Below, one piece after another: positions 1 to 8,061 of a stretch of DNA of 39,290 nt (its first letter is position 1; the number at the start of each line of letters is the position of its first letter). Below the pieces are notes generated by a model, which did not search any database, was not told the DNA's origin, and saw only the letters and a program-made list of their open reading frames with translations. The stretch is taken from positions 1 through 39,290 of the forward strand of contig JAHFDK010000026.1 in assembly GCA_023249095.1 (NCBI GenBank), given 5' to 3'. Position numbers and translations under genes: made by a program. Source of the stretch: Candidatus Rokuibacteriota bacterium (GTDB lineage Bacteria > Methylomirabilota > Methylomirabilia > Rokubacteriales > CSP1-6).

Positions 1-108
1 CTGTTCCATGAGGTACTTTCGGTACAGGACGGCCTCCTCCGGACTCAGGTGGATGCCCAGCTCCTTGGCCACCGCCACGACTTCATCGACGCCAGGGACC
101 GCGTACAT
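1..108 (-). CDS. Probable amidase, N-terminal end only (runs off the window)
   Basis: An open frame starts with ATG at 108 and continues beyond base 1, giving 36 residues. The start has an AGGAGAG ribosome-binding site 6-7 bases upstream. The peptide has the short helical lead-in (KELGIHLSPEEAVLYRKYL) that often precedes the catalytic core in amidase-signature hydrolases. No catalytic Ser/Lys is inside the window, so the family call is an inference. It lies 51 bases downstream of a hydantoinase on the same strand, and an amidase there would suit stepwise hydrolysis of cyclic ureides or amides. Another hydrolase with a similar helical start remains possible. Confidence 0.55.
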   Translation of the reverse strand, partial: MYAVPGVDEVVAVAKELGIHLSPEEAVLYRKYLMEQ

Positions 109-159
109 AGGTTTCTCTCCTTGTGCTGAAGGGTGGTCACGACCGATAGAGACAGAGCA

Positions 160-1611
160 TCAGAACGCCGGGCGCCGCAACACCCTCGGATCGATCTTGC
201 GGGCAATGAGCTGCCCATCGCTGGGCGAGCCCAGCAGTTGGCCATTCGCCACCATGACTTTCCCTCTTAGAATCACCGTCGTCGGCCAGCCCTCGACCTG
301 CCAGCCCTCCCAGGGGCTATAGTCCCGCACGTGCAGGTCGGCCATGCGCAGCGTCTTCTTGATCGCCGGGTCGATGATGGTGATGTCGGCGTCGCTGCCC
401 ACCGCGATGGCGCCCTTCTTGGGATAGAGGCCCAGCAGCTTGGCGGCGTTGGTGGAGGTGACGGCCGCATAATCCTCGAGGGACATCCGCCGGTGGACCA
501 CCGCTTCCGTGTAGTTGACCCCCATGCGAACCTCGATGCCGATGTTCCCACCCCGGACGTCCACGACATTCCGTCCCGCGATCTTGTCCAGGTAGGTAGT
601 GAAGCTGCTGTCGGTGGCCGTGAAGGAGAGATCGCCCCGCAACAGGCCATCCCACAGGAACCGCTGGTCCTCCGCGTACTTCAAGGAGGGGTACGTGTGG
701 TACTTCATCCCGTCGGCCTCTTTGTAGCGGTCGCAGGTGAAGGACAGCGCCAGCGTCAGCACCTCGCCGTAGACCGGCAATCCCCGGCTGCGGGCCTCCG
801 CGATGGCGTCCAGGCCTTCGCTGGCCGTGACGTGCACGAAGTAGGTGCCGGCTCCCGTCCGCGCCGCCAGTCGCACCACTTGCTGGAAGGCCAGCTCTTC
901 CACCAGCTTGGAGTGGATGAGATGGACGTTGTACCAATCCCACTGGCCTCGCTGCTGGGCCAGGAGGTAGTTGTACATGACCAGCTCATCGTCCTCGCCG
1001 TGGACCGCCAGCACGCCCCCGTGCCGCGCAACCTGTCGCATGAGGTCCTCGAGGCGCCCGGTGTCGATCTTGGCGATCGGGGTCAGGCTCGTTTGGCGCC
1101 CTTCGGGAGGCCGGATGTCGGTGGTGAAGATCTTGACGCTGGGGAAGCCCGCCTCGACGAGCTCATGGTACCGGGCGATCGCGTCGGGAGGAGTCCGGTT
1201 GGAGTAGATACAGTGGGTGGAATAGTCCGTATACGCCTGACCGCGCCAGGGCGCCAGGTAGTCGTGGATCCCCTGGGCCAGGTCCCCCGCGTGCGGCACG
1301 GGCGCAAAATCGATCACCGTCGTCGTCCCGCCCCAGATGGCCCCCAGGGAGTGCTCCAGCGGCCCGGCGTTGGGAACCCCGGCCACCAGCGTACGGGCGC
1401 CGGGCTGGACGTTGGCGACGGCGTGGGCGTGGGTCTCGATGCCGCCGGGCACCACAATCTTCCCGCGGGCGTCGATGACCTGGGTCGCCGCGGCAGGGAG
1501 CACGCCGGGAAAGGCTACGGACACGATTTTCTCGCCCACGACTCCCACGTCCCAATCGCCGACCCCGGCTGGGGTGACGACGCGACCGCCTTGAATGAGC
1601 ATGTCGAGCAT
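160..1611 (-). CDS. Dihydropyrimidinase / D-hydantoinase family amidohydrolase
   Basis: This 483-residue protein has the usual hydantoinase length. It would hydrolyse a cyclic amide ring (hydantoin, dihydropyrimidine or allantoin-like) in the cytoplasm with a binuclear metal centre. The metal ligands are visible: H61-x-H63 in GGIETHAH, the carboxylated Lys K160 in SVKIF, H204 in VHGEDD, H260 in FVHVTASEG and D334 in TATDSS. The C-terminus keeps the family strand GSDADITIIDP. The ATG at 1611 has GGAGGTGAGCC just before it; a second Met at residue 4 is less well placed. It leads into the amidase-like gene, probably as one operon. The exact substrate cannot be read: the usual GSDHCPF signature is replaced by TATDSSFTTY. 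Confidence 0.88.
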   Translation of the reverse strand: MLDMLIQGGRVVTPAGVGDWDVGVVGEKIVSVAFPGVLPAAATQVIDARGKIVVPGGIETHAHAVANVQPGARTLVAGVPNAGPLEHSLGAIWGGTTTVIDFAPVPHAGDLAQGIHDYLAPWRGQAYTDYSTHCIYSNRTPPDAIARYHELVEAGFPSVKIFTTDIRPPEGRQTSLTPIAKIDTGRLEDLMRQVARHGGVLAVHGEDDELVMYNYLLAQQRGQWDWYNVHLIHSKLVEELAFQQVVRLAARTGAGTYFVHVTASEGLDAIAEARSRGLPVYGEVLTLALSFTCDRYKEADGMKYHTYPSLKYAEDQRFLWDGLLRGDLSFTATDSSFTTYLDKIAGRNVVDVRGGNIGIEVRMGVNYTEAVVHRRMSLEDYAAVTSTNAAKLLGLYPKKGAIAVGSDADITIIDPAIKKTLRMADLHVRDYSPWEGWQVEGWPTTVILRGKVMVANGQLLGSPSDGQLIARKIDPRVLRRPAF

Positions 1612-1791
1612 GGCTCACCTCCCTTGTCCGGGTGTGGGGTCTGATGTAGATGACGGTGAAGAGCTGCGGTTGATCGTGCGTCGCCGCGGGGGCGTAGTCA
1701 ATGAGCAGGCCAAGGGGGGGGCGACCTCAGGAGGCAGGCCGCGCGCTCTATACTCCGCGTCCATAGACCCTCTTCGCTGGACGCGCGGCAG

Positions 1792-2532
1792 ATGAAGCGG
1801 GTCGGCCTCATCGGGTGCGGGGCGATCGGCCGTCCCGTGGCACGCGCGCTGCTGACCGGAAAGGCCGGAGCTCATTCGCTGGCGGCGGTGCTCGCTCGTG
1901 CCCGACGCGATCTCGACGGGTTCCCGGTGACCGACACCGCCGACAGGTTCCTCGCTGGCGGCCACGATCTGATCATCGAGGCGGGCGGTCCGGCGGCCTT
2001 CCGCGCCCTCGTGCCGGCGGCGCTGGAGCGCTGCGAGGTGTGGGCGGTCAGTCCGGTCCCTCTCGCCGATCCGGTCCTCGAGCGCGAGATCCGCGGCATC
2101 TCGGCGTCCACTGGACACGCGCTGCGCATCGCGCCGGGTGCGCTTGCCGCGTTCGATGGCATCGCTACCGCCATGGCCGGGGGCCTGGAGAGCCTGGACG
2201 TCTTCATCGATCTCGGCGCCGGGGAGGCGTCCGAGCCCGAGCTCCTATTCGAGGGAACCGCGCGGGAGGTCGGGCTGCGCTTCCCCGAGGGTGTCAACGT
2301 CGTGATCGCGGCGGCCCTGGCCGGCCCGGGACTCGACGCCACTCACGTCCGCGTCATGCGCCCCCCGCGTGGAAGCGCCGGGCGCACGATGGGCTTCACG
2401 GTGCGCTCGCGGGCCGGCGTCTTCGAGCTGATGGCCAGGCCGCGCGTCGTACGCGCGGAGGATATCCACACCGTCGCGGCGAGCCTGATAGCGATGTTGC
2501 GCCGCGAGACGGCGGGTATCGTCATCGGTTAG
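1792..2532 (+). CDS. L-aspartate dehydrogenase-like (NadX family) oxidoreductase
   Basis: This 246-residue protein starts with a Rossmann dinucleotide motif (GLIGCGAIG, glycines 8, 10 and 13). Its C-terminal half carries the stretch FPEGVNVVIAAALAGPGLD and the strand VRVMRPP, which are typical of archaeal/bacterial aspartate dehydrogenases. Those enzymes oxidise L-aspartate to iminoaspartate, the precursor of NAD, or run in reverse as amination. No nadA or nadC is nearby, so a catabolic role or a different amino-acid substrate is possible. It is divergent from the hydantoinase with 180 bases between starts. The ATG follows CGCGCGGCAG with no strong Shine-Dalgarno. Confidence 0.78.
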   Translation: MKRVGLIGCGAIGRPVARALLTGKAGAHSLAAVLARARRDLDGFPVTDTADRFLAGGHDLIIEAGGPAAFRALVPAALERCEVWAVSPVPLADPVLEREIRGISASTGHALRIAPGALAAFDGIATAMAGGLESLDVFIDLGAGEASEPELLFEGTAREVGLRFPEGVNVVIAAALAGPGLDATHVRVMRPPRGSAGRTMGFTVRSRAGVFELMARPRVVRAEDIHTVAASLIAMLRRETAGIVIG

Positions 2533-2552
2533 GACTGGCCCTGCGCACCCCG

Positions 2553-3011
2553 TCAGAGCGGGTTTGGACCGACGACTTCCCAGTGGTAGCGGTCGCGGAG
2601 CTGGTTGCGTTCGTCGTCGTTGATCGGGCGGTGGTTCAAGAGCTCCTCGACGTAGCCGCCGGCTGCGGCCGGGGTGTACATGAACAGAACGCGGCCGGTT
2701 TCGCGGCCGGTGCTCTTCCAGGCATGCGGGAGGTTGCGCGGGAAGAACGCGCAGGTGCCGGGCCCGCCGACGGTGACCTCGTCGCCGATCTTGAAGGTGA
2801 TCTCGCCGGCGAGCACCCAGGCGACCTCGTCGCTGTCGCGGTGCAGATGGAACAGGCTCTTGGTGCCGACGGGTACGGTTTCCTCGAACAGCATGATGCT
2901 CTCATTGGTCTCGTGGCCGACGAGCTTCAGGGCGGCGAAGCGGCCAGGCGTCGCCATGTCGAGATGCTTCCCACCGCCCGCGGGTACGACAAAGCCTTTG
3001 GTCGCGTCCAT
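2553..3011 (-). CDS. Small cupin-domain protein
   Basis: This 152-residue single-domain protein belongs to the cupin superfamily. The first cupin motif is visible as FHLHRDSDEVAWVLAGE (about residues 53-69), with metal-binding His-x-His and Glu. The second is near PRNLPHAWKSTG (about residues 92-103) with its His. The length and sharp motifs suggest a metal-dependent isomerase or dioxygenase or a sugar/quercetin-type binding protein; the substrate is unknown. A GGGAGGG ribosome-binding site lies about 9 bases before ATG 3011. It follows the GNAT gene on the same strand after 86 bases and may be the last gene of that run. Confidence 0.75.
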   Translation of the reverse strand: MDATKGFVVPAGGGKHLDMATPGRFAALKLVGHETNESIMLFEETVPVGTKSLFHLHRDSDEVAWVLAGEITFKIGDEVTVGGPGTCAFFPRNLPHAWKSTGRETGRVLFMYTPAAAGGYVEELLNHRPINDDERNQLRDRYHWEVVGPNPL

Positions 3012-3097
3012 ATTGATGTCCCTCCCTGTGTGGCGTCTGCGACTGATCTCGAGATCCTTCCGCCGTAGTTACGCGACAGGCAGCCGCTCGGCCATGC

Positions 3098-3736
3098 CTA
3101 GGTCGTCGATGCCGGCTGGGGCTGAGGCGCGCCGCCTGTTCCGAGCGGCCACACCCAGCGATCCCACGCGAGACCGACCACGTGCATCTGGCCGTCAGCG
3201 CGCGCGCCCCCGCGTTCGGCGACGCGCCGCGATCGGGCGTTCGACGGAAGAATGGCCGAAACCGCGTACGACAGCCGCAGCACGTCGCGCGCGTAGTCGC
3301 GAACGCAACGCGCCGCTTCGCTCGCGAAACCCTGGCCCCAGGCGGCGGGGTCCAACGTGTAGCCGAGCTCGGTCTCATAGGTCAGCGCGACGTCAGCGGG
3401 CGCCCGTTCGCGCCCGAACCATCCTCTGCGCATCCCGTGCTCGGGTTGCGCGGGTTCGACCACCATGTCCATCAAGCCGCAGCGCCCGATCAGCGCTCCG
3501 TCTGCCTTGCGCACGACCGCGAGATAGCCGAGCGCGAGCTGCTCATAGCTCGCGAGCGTGTACTCCATGAATGCTTTCGTCTCTTCGGGCGAGCGCGGCC
3601 GGCCTTCGGGATACAGGTGCTCCGCGACTTTCGGGAGTGCGTGGAGGCGCGTGTAGAACGGCAGATCGTCCGGCGTGACCCGCCGCAGCACGAGGCGATC
3701 CGATTCCAGCCGGTCTGTGCCGTGGGCCAGGGTCAT
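3098..3736 (-). CDS. GNAT (RimJ/RimL-type) N-acetyltransferase, copy A
   Basis: This 212-residue protein would transfer an acetyl group from acetyl-CoA to an amine of a small molecule or protein N-terminus. It begins with the RimJ-like strand ESDRLVLRRVTPDDLPFYTRLH. The acetyl-CoA motif follows as GYTLDPAAWGQGFASEAAR (about residues 126-144). A longer frame is open to 4288, but the upstream part is only the antisense of the MFS gene. The ATG at 3736 overlaps the MFS stop as ATGA, so the pair is translationally coupled. That links the enzyme to transport, perhaps as a drug-efflux plus drug-modifying pair. A paralogue about 80 percent identical by eye lies at 10755-11393. Confidence 0.82.
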   Translation of the reverse strand: MTLAHGTDRLESDRLVLRRVTPDDLPFYTRLHALPKVAEHLYPEGRPRSPEETKAFMEYTLASYEQLALGYLAVVRKADGALIGRCGLMDMVVEPAQPEHGMRRGWFGRERAPADVALTYETELGYTLDPAAWGQGFASEAARCVRDYARDVLRLSYAVSAILPSNARSRRVAERGGARADGQMHVVGLAWDRWVWPLGTGGAPQPQPASTT

Positions 3737-4860
3737 GGTGAAGCCTCCTTCGTGATCAGAGCCGTTTCGCGAAGGGCCAGCGGCAGGAGCAGGCAGACGA
3801 AGGCGATCGAGAACAGGATGCCGAGCGCCGACAGGACGGACGGTAATCCCCACGCATCGATCCCATAGCCCACGAGGGGGCCCAGCAGACAGAAGGAGGC
3901 GCGGAGTCCGAGCTGCGACAGGGAGAGGACGCCCCGGCCGATCTTGAACAGGAACCCGAACAAGATCCCGCCCCAACCAAAGAACGACGCCATCCCGAAA
4001 TACGCGACGATGGGCAACACGCCGACGACGGCGAGCAACGGTCGCCGGCCGTATCTCGTCGCGCCGAAAGCGGCGGATTTCGCCGCGAAGCCGTCGATGA
4101 GGTTGTAGGCAGCCAGCAGGACTCCGAACCATGGCAGGGGCACCGCGGTCTCCTGCCAGTATTTCTGGTTCACCCAGAACATCACCAGCGCGCCGCTCCC
4201 CCAAACGACCAGATTGAGGAAGACGAGCCGCGTTGCGGTGTCCCGTACGAGGGTGGCGGACAGTACCTCTTTGAGGTTCTGGGCCCACTTCTTCGGCCGT
4301 TCGTAGCTCGCCGGCGGCTCAGCGATGCACAGCACGAGGAGCACCGGAATCCAGCTCAGGATCGCGTTGGCCCACAGCAGATGCCCATACGACAGGGTGA
4401 CGACCGCGCCCCCCAGGAGCGCGCTCACCGTCGTCCCCATTTGCGCCGCGAGCGTCGCATTGCCGAGGACGGCGGCTCCCCGGGACTTCTCGCCGCCCTC
4501 CGCGAGATACGAGTCCCAGAGGAGCGCCACGTCGCCTCCCGAGATCATGCTGAGGGCGATCCCCATCGTGAGGTGGTAGAAGAGGAAGCCCTCGTAGCTG
4601 CTCCACAGCGGGAGGAGGGAAAAGCTGACCGCCTTGAGCGTGGAGCCCAGCAGCAGTGTCTTCTGCCTTCCCCACAGGTCCGAGAGCAACCCTGACGGCA
4701 CTTCGCCGCAGAGGATCACGATCGCGAACACGGCCTGCAGCTCCATGAACTGCCGCATGCCGATCCCCTTTGTCGCGAAATAGGGGACCCACAAGGCGAT
4801 CACGATCATGAACTGATCGAAGAAGGAGAACCCGTAGAGGAGCTTGATGTTCCTGTTCAC
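3733..4860 (-). CDS. Major facilitator superfamily transporter
   Basis: This 375-residue protein has about ten to twelve hydrophobic segments. The MFS loop motif after helix 2 reads GLLSDLWGRQKTLLLG (residues about 57-72), equivalent to the G-x-x-x-D-x-x-G-R-x-x motif. MFS proteins are secondary carriers, often drug or metabolite exporters; no substrate is readable. The start is GTG at 4860, needed to include the first membrane segment, and it lacks a clear Shine-Dalgarno. A 14-codon frame (4901 to 4857) ends in TGA overlapping this GTG as GTGA and could couple translation. Downstream it overlaps the GNAT gene by 4 bp. It is slightly short for the family (usually 390-420). Confidence 0.85.
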   Translation of the reverse strand: MNRNIKLLYGFSFFDQFMIVIALWVPYFATKGIGMRQFMELQAVFAIVILCGEVPSGLLSDLWGRQKTLLLGSTLKAVSFSLLPLWSSYEGFLFYHLTMGIALSMISGGDVALLWDSYLAEGGEKSRGAAVLGNATLAAQMGTTVSALLGGAVVTLSYGHLLWANAILSWIPVLLVLCIAEPPASYERPKKWAQNLKEVLSATLVRDTATRLVFLNLVVWGSGALVMFWVNQKYWQETAVPLPWFGVLLAAYNLIDGFAAKSAAFGATRYGRRPLLAVVGVLPIVAYFGMASFFGWGGILFGFLFKIGRGVLSLSQLGLRASFCLLGPLVGYGIDAWGLPSVLSALGILFSIAFVCLLLPLALRETALITKEASP

Positions 4861-4930
4861 GGGCCGGTGTGACCGAAGGCGTGATCGCTGCGATCAGTCA
4901 TGGCGAAGGTCCGCCCCGAGCGCCGCCGCG

Positions 4931-6334
4931 CTACCGCCGCGGCAGGCGCGCGAGCGCGTCGTAGAGGTGGATGGTCGAGCGCATCGCCTTCACCCAGTCG
5001 CCCAGGTGGAGGCTCTCGTTCTCCGAGTGGGCCTGGGTGTTGGGATCGGCCACGCCCATCAGGATGCAGGGCGCGCCCTTGAGGAGATCGGCGAACGGCT
5101 GCACGAAGCCGATGGTGCCGCCCGCGCCGACCATGGCCGTCTCCTTGCCGAAGCCCGCCTTGAGGGCGCTGCGCGCGGCCTCGAAGGCCGGCCCCTCGGG
5201 GTCGGTGGTCCACCACGGCGTGGTGCCGTTGATCTTCGCGGTGACCCTCACGCCGTAGGGCGGCTTGGTGGTGAGCTTCTTCACGATGAGGCGGCCGGCC
5301 TCGCCCGCGTCCATGCCGGGGACGGTGCGGAGCGACAGCCGCGCACGGGCCGCCTCGATGATCTGGTTGGACGAGCCGAGGAACGGGTGCGCCTCCAGCG
5401 CGATCACGGTGAGCGCCGGCCGCGTCCACATGCGCTCGAGCAGTGAGAACTGGCTCTCGCCCCACAGCCGCACGCCGGGGAGCATGCCGGAGTCCTTCTT
5501 GAACTTGGCCTCCGACAGCGGCAGCTTCCGGATGCGCGCGAGCTGCTTCGCGCTGGGGCGCGCCACCTTGGCGTAGAGGCCGGGCACGTTCAGGGCGCCG
5601 TTCGGCTTGCGGAGGTCGGCGATCATGGCGCAGAGGATCTGCACGGGATCGGGCACGGGCCCGCTGAGGCCGCTGTGCAGCGGCTGGTGGAGGCCCTGCA
5701 CCTCCACGTCCACCTGGCAGATGCCGCGGAGCTGATAGGTGAGCGCGGGGTGGCCGACGTCGTAGTTGCGGGTGTCGGTGAGCACGATGAAGTCCGCGGC
5801 CATCTTCGCCCGGTACTGCTCGAGGAAGCGGCCCAGGTTCCTCGAGCCGATCTCCTCCTCGCCCTCGATGATGAACTTCACGTTGAGCGGGAGCGTCTTG
5901 GCCGCGCTCAGGTACGAGCCGACGGCGGCCACGTGGGCCATGACCCCGCCCTTGTCGTCGGCGGTGCCCCGGCCGTAGAGACGGCCGCCGCGCTCGGTGG
6001 GCTCGAAGGCGGGCGAGAGCCACTTCTCCGCGCGGCCGGGGGGCATCACGTCGTGATGCCCGTAGAGGAGCACGGTGGGCGCGTCCGGCCGATGCAGCCA
6101 GTCCCCGTACACGTAGGGATGCACGCCGGGGATCTCCAGCACCTCGACGTGCTCCACGCCCGCGTCGCGGAGCGCCTGCGCCACCGCCTGCGCGGAGCGG
6201 CGCACCTCCTCCGGGGGAAAGCCGGCGGCGGATATGCTCGGGATGCAGCAGAGGTCCACCAGCGTCTGCTTCCAGTGGTCGAGCCGCGCGTCCAGGTCGC
6301 CCAGCACATCCCGCACGATGCCGTTCGCCGCCAT
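4931..6334 (-). CDS. M20 family metallopeptidase (dipeptidase)
   Basis: This 467-residue zinc exopeptidase belongs to the M20A/CNDP-like dipeptidase group. The ligands are visible: H93 and D95 in YGHHDVMPP, D126 in GRGTADDKGG, the catalytic Glu pair in EGEEEIGS (about 158-165), the Asp in VLTDTRN and a C-terminal His in NTQAHSENE. The inserted lid domain spans roughly residues 205-370 (GICQVDVEVQG onward), as expected for dimeric M20 enzymes. The frame is open upstream to 6451, but the ATG at 6334 (MAANGIV) has a GGGAG site 9 bases before it and fits the family N-terminus. It should act on dipeptides or N-acyl amino acids in the cytoplasm. Confidence 0.9.
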   Translation of the reverse strand: MAANGIVRDVLGDLDARLDHWKQTLVDLCCIPSISAAGFPPEEVRRSAQAVAQALRDAGVEHVEVLEIPGVHPYVYGDWLHRPDAPTVLLYGHHDVMPPGRAEKWLSPAFEPTERGGRLYGRGTADDKGGVMAHVAAVGSYLSAAKTLPLNVKFIIEGEEEIGSRNLGRFLEQYRAKMAADFIVLTDTRNYDVGHPALTYQLRGICQVDVEVQGLHQPLHSGLSGPVPDPVQILCAMIADLRKPNGALNVPGLYAKVARPSAKQLARIRKLPLSEAKFKKDSGMLPGVRLWGESQFSLLERMWTRPALTVIALEAHPFLGSSNQIIEAARARLSLRTVPGMDAGEAGRLIVKKLTTKPPYGVRVTAKINGTTPWWTTDPEGPAFEAARSALKAGFGKETAMVGAGGTIGFVQPFADLLKGAPCILMGVADPNTQAHSENESLHLGDWVKAMRSTIHLYDALARLPRR

Positions 6335-6383
6335 GCTCACGCTCCCATCATGGCGCGGAGCTTCGCGCCGTTTCCCTTGAACT

Positions 6384-6923
6384 TCACGGGTCTTGGCGGA
6401 CGGCCATGATCGCGAGGGAGATCTGCACCCGCTCACCGAGGTACGCGGCACCCGTGTCCATCGCGGCGTTCCAGGTCACCCCGAAGTCGCGCCGGTCGAT
6501 CGCCGTCTCCGCCCGGAACGCCGCGGCGATCTTTTTGCTGAACGGGTGGTTGGCCTGGCCGAGATAGCGTGTGTCTAGGACGACCGGCCGCGCACCGCCG
6601 TGAATGGTGAGGTCGCCCGTCACCTTCCAGTGCGCCGGCTCAACGGCCTCGACGCGGGTGCTCCTGAAGGTGATCGTCGGATGTTCGTTGCCGCCGAGCA
6701 GGTCGGCGTCCATGAGACGGCTCATGAGGCGATCGTTGGTCACGTCGACGCTGGCCACCGGGATCGACGCGGTGACCGACGACGCGGCGGGCCGGGCCGC
6801 ATCGAATTGGAGCGATCCCTCGAGCGCACGAAAGCCCGTGCGGTACGTCGAGAAGCCCATGTAGTCGAGCGAGAACTCGACGCTCGAGTGCACCGGATCG
6901 ATGGTCCAGCTGGACAGCGTCAA
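6384..6923 (-). CDS. YceI-like lipid-binding domain protein
   Basis: The protein begins TLSSWTIDPVHSSVEFSLDYMGFS, the hallmark first strand of the YceI lipocalin-like beta-barrel that binds polyisoprenoid-type lipids. Conserved later strands include GSLQFD, NEHPTITFRST and VTGDLTIHG. Length is 179 residues from TTG at 6923. That TTG overlaps the stop of the upstream VOC gene as TTGA and has GAGGTGG 5 bases before it; a GTG at 6944 is the alternative. No signal peptide is visible from either start, so unlike E. coli YceI it is probably cytoplasmic. It is the third gene of the sigma factor-VOC-YceI operon. Confidence 0.86.
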   Translation of the reverse strand: MTLSSWTIDPVHSSVEFSLDYMGFSTYRTGFRALEGSLQFDAARPAASSVTASIPVASVDVTNDRLMSRLMDADLLGGNEHPTITFRSTRVEAVEPAHWKVTGDLTIHGGARPVVLDTRYLGQANHPFSKKIAAAFRAETAIDRRDFGVTWNAAMDTGAAYLGERVQISLAIMAVRQDP

Positions 6924-7438
6924 CGCGCCACCTCGTGCAGCCACTGGACGAAGCGCCAGCGGTGGCCCTCGAGGTCGAGCGCCTCGTAGGCCCGGTAGTC
7001 CGAGCGATGGTCGTGCGGCACACTTGCGATCTGTGCACCTGCGGCGAGCGCGCGCTGGTAGTGCGCATCGATGTCGCCGATGTACACGCTGATGTAGTGG
7101 CTCGCGGTACCGGCAGTCTTAGGGCTGATCGCGCCGTGCGCGCCCTGCGTGCCGATTCCAATCACGCCGTCGCCGAACTCGACCATCGAGTGGCCGATCA
7201 CGCCCTCCGCGCTCACGCGCCGCGCGGTCGGGATTTCGCGGAACCCGAACGCGCGCTCCAGGAACGAGAGCGCGGCGCGGATGTCCTGATACGGAAGCTG
7301 GGGAACGATCGTCGGTCGGCGCCGGGGCTCGACCTCCTGCCGGATGGCCGCCATGAGCAGTTCCTTTCCTCGGTCGAGCGTCGCCGACTCGAACGCGGCA
7401 TCGCGCCGCAGCTTCCTCACCAGATCCACCGGCTTCAT
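6920..7438 (-). CDS. VOC/glyoxalase-fold protein with an anti-sigma-like N-terminal tail
   Basis: The 172-residue product has two parts. Residues about 1-40 (MKPVDLVRKLRRDAAFESAT...KELLMAAIRQE) resemble the short N-terminal helix of the CU044_5270-type proteins encoded after a group of ECF sigma factors. Residues about 45-172 are a glyoxalase/VOC domain of the PhnB type (VPQLPYQDIRAALSFLERAFGFRE ... DLEGHRWRFVQW), which usually binds a metal and a small ligand. The ATG at 7438 overlaps the sigma factor stop as ATGA and is preceded by AAGAGGAAGAGG. A longer frame upstream is only antisense or overlap of the sigma gene. I infer a sensor or partner for the sigma factor; a plain enzyme is the alternative. 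Confidence 0.75.
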   Translation of the reverse strand: MKPVDLVRKLRRDAAFESATLDRGKELLMAAIRQEVEPRRRPTIVPQLPYQDIRAALSFLERAFGFREIPTARRVSAEGVIGHSMVEFGDGVIGIGTQGAHGAISPKTAGTASHYISVYIGDIDAHYQRALAAGAQIASVPHDHRSDYRAYEALDLEGHRWRFVQWLHEVAR

Positions 7439-8004
7439 CTCGACCTCTTCCTCTTTTCCCCGCCTGGCTCGAGCAGTTCGCGTAGCTGCGTGCGGGCGCG
7501 GTTGAGTCGCGAGCGCACCGTGCCGATCGGCAGCTCGAGAGTCTCGGCCACGCTCTGGTACGAGAGGTCTTCCCACGCGAAGAGCAGGAGCGCCTCGCGC
7601 TCGCCGTCCGGCAGAGCCTCGATCGCGTCGGCCACGCGCGGGAAGAGCAGGCGGGCATCGAGCGCCCCGGCGCTCGCGCGCCTGTCCGCCGCCTCGTCAG
7701 TCGCCGCCATCCGGGCGTTCGCGCGCAGCCGCCGAGCCTCGCCACGCCGGTGCTTCAACAATAGATTCGAGCCGATCCCGTACAGCCACGGGAGCGCACT
7801 CACGCGCGACGTGTCGAACGTCTTGCGCCGCTCGAACGCGATCCGGAACAGCTCGCCGATCAGCCCTTCCGCGACTTCGGCGCCCACCCGGCGGCCCAGA
7901 AAGCGAAGCACGGTGGCGGCGTGGCGGTCGTAGATGAGCCCGAAGGCCTCGGGCTGGTCCAGCGAGCGGCCGATCACCTCGGCGTCCGAAGGAGAACTCA
8001 CCAT
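7435..8004 (-). CDS. ECF-type RNA polymerase sigma factor
   Basis: This 189-residue sigma-70 family regulator directs RNA polymerase to a small set of promoters. Region 2 reads SDAEVIGRSLDQPEAFGLIYDRHAATVLRFLGRRVG through FDTSRVSALPWLYGIGSNLL (about residues 5-90). Region 4 is ALPDGEREALLLFAWEDLSYQSVAETLELPIGTVRSRLNRAR (about 135-176), containing the helix-turn-helix. Two starts are possible: ATG 8004, directly after AAAGAGGAG, or GTG 8001, which gives better spacing. No anti-sigma membrane protein follows; the next gene is the VOC protein with an anti-sigma-like tail, overlapping by 4 bp. The 57-base gap to the divergent dinB frame should hold its promoter. Confidence 0.87.
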   Translation of the reverse strand: MVSSPSDAEVIGRSLDQPEAFGLIYDRHAATVLRFLGRRVGAEVAEGLIGELFRIAFERRKTFDTSRVSALPWLYGIGSNLLLKHRRGEARRLRANARMAATDEAADRRASAGALDARLLFPRVADAIEALPDGEREALLLFAWEDLSYQSVAETLELPIGTVRSRLNRARTQLRELLEPGGEKRKRSR

Positions 8005-8061
8005 CTCCTCTTTCCCGATCGCGGGATGCGGTTCGCGGGCGCGGCCATTATCCTCGGCTCG

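Noticed and set aside
331..1644. Long plus-strand frame of 437 codons opposite the hydantoinase gene.
   Set aside because: Antisense shadow caused by high GC; no domain pattern, while the minus strand has all catalytic residues.
4857..4901. Fourteen-codon frame ending in GTGA over the MFS start, as a leader peptide.
   Set aside because: No ribosome-binding site and no attenuator hairpin; mentioned only as a possible coupling frame.
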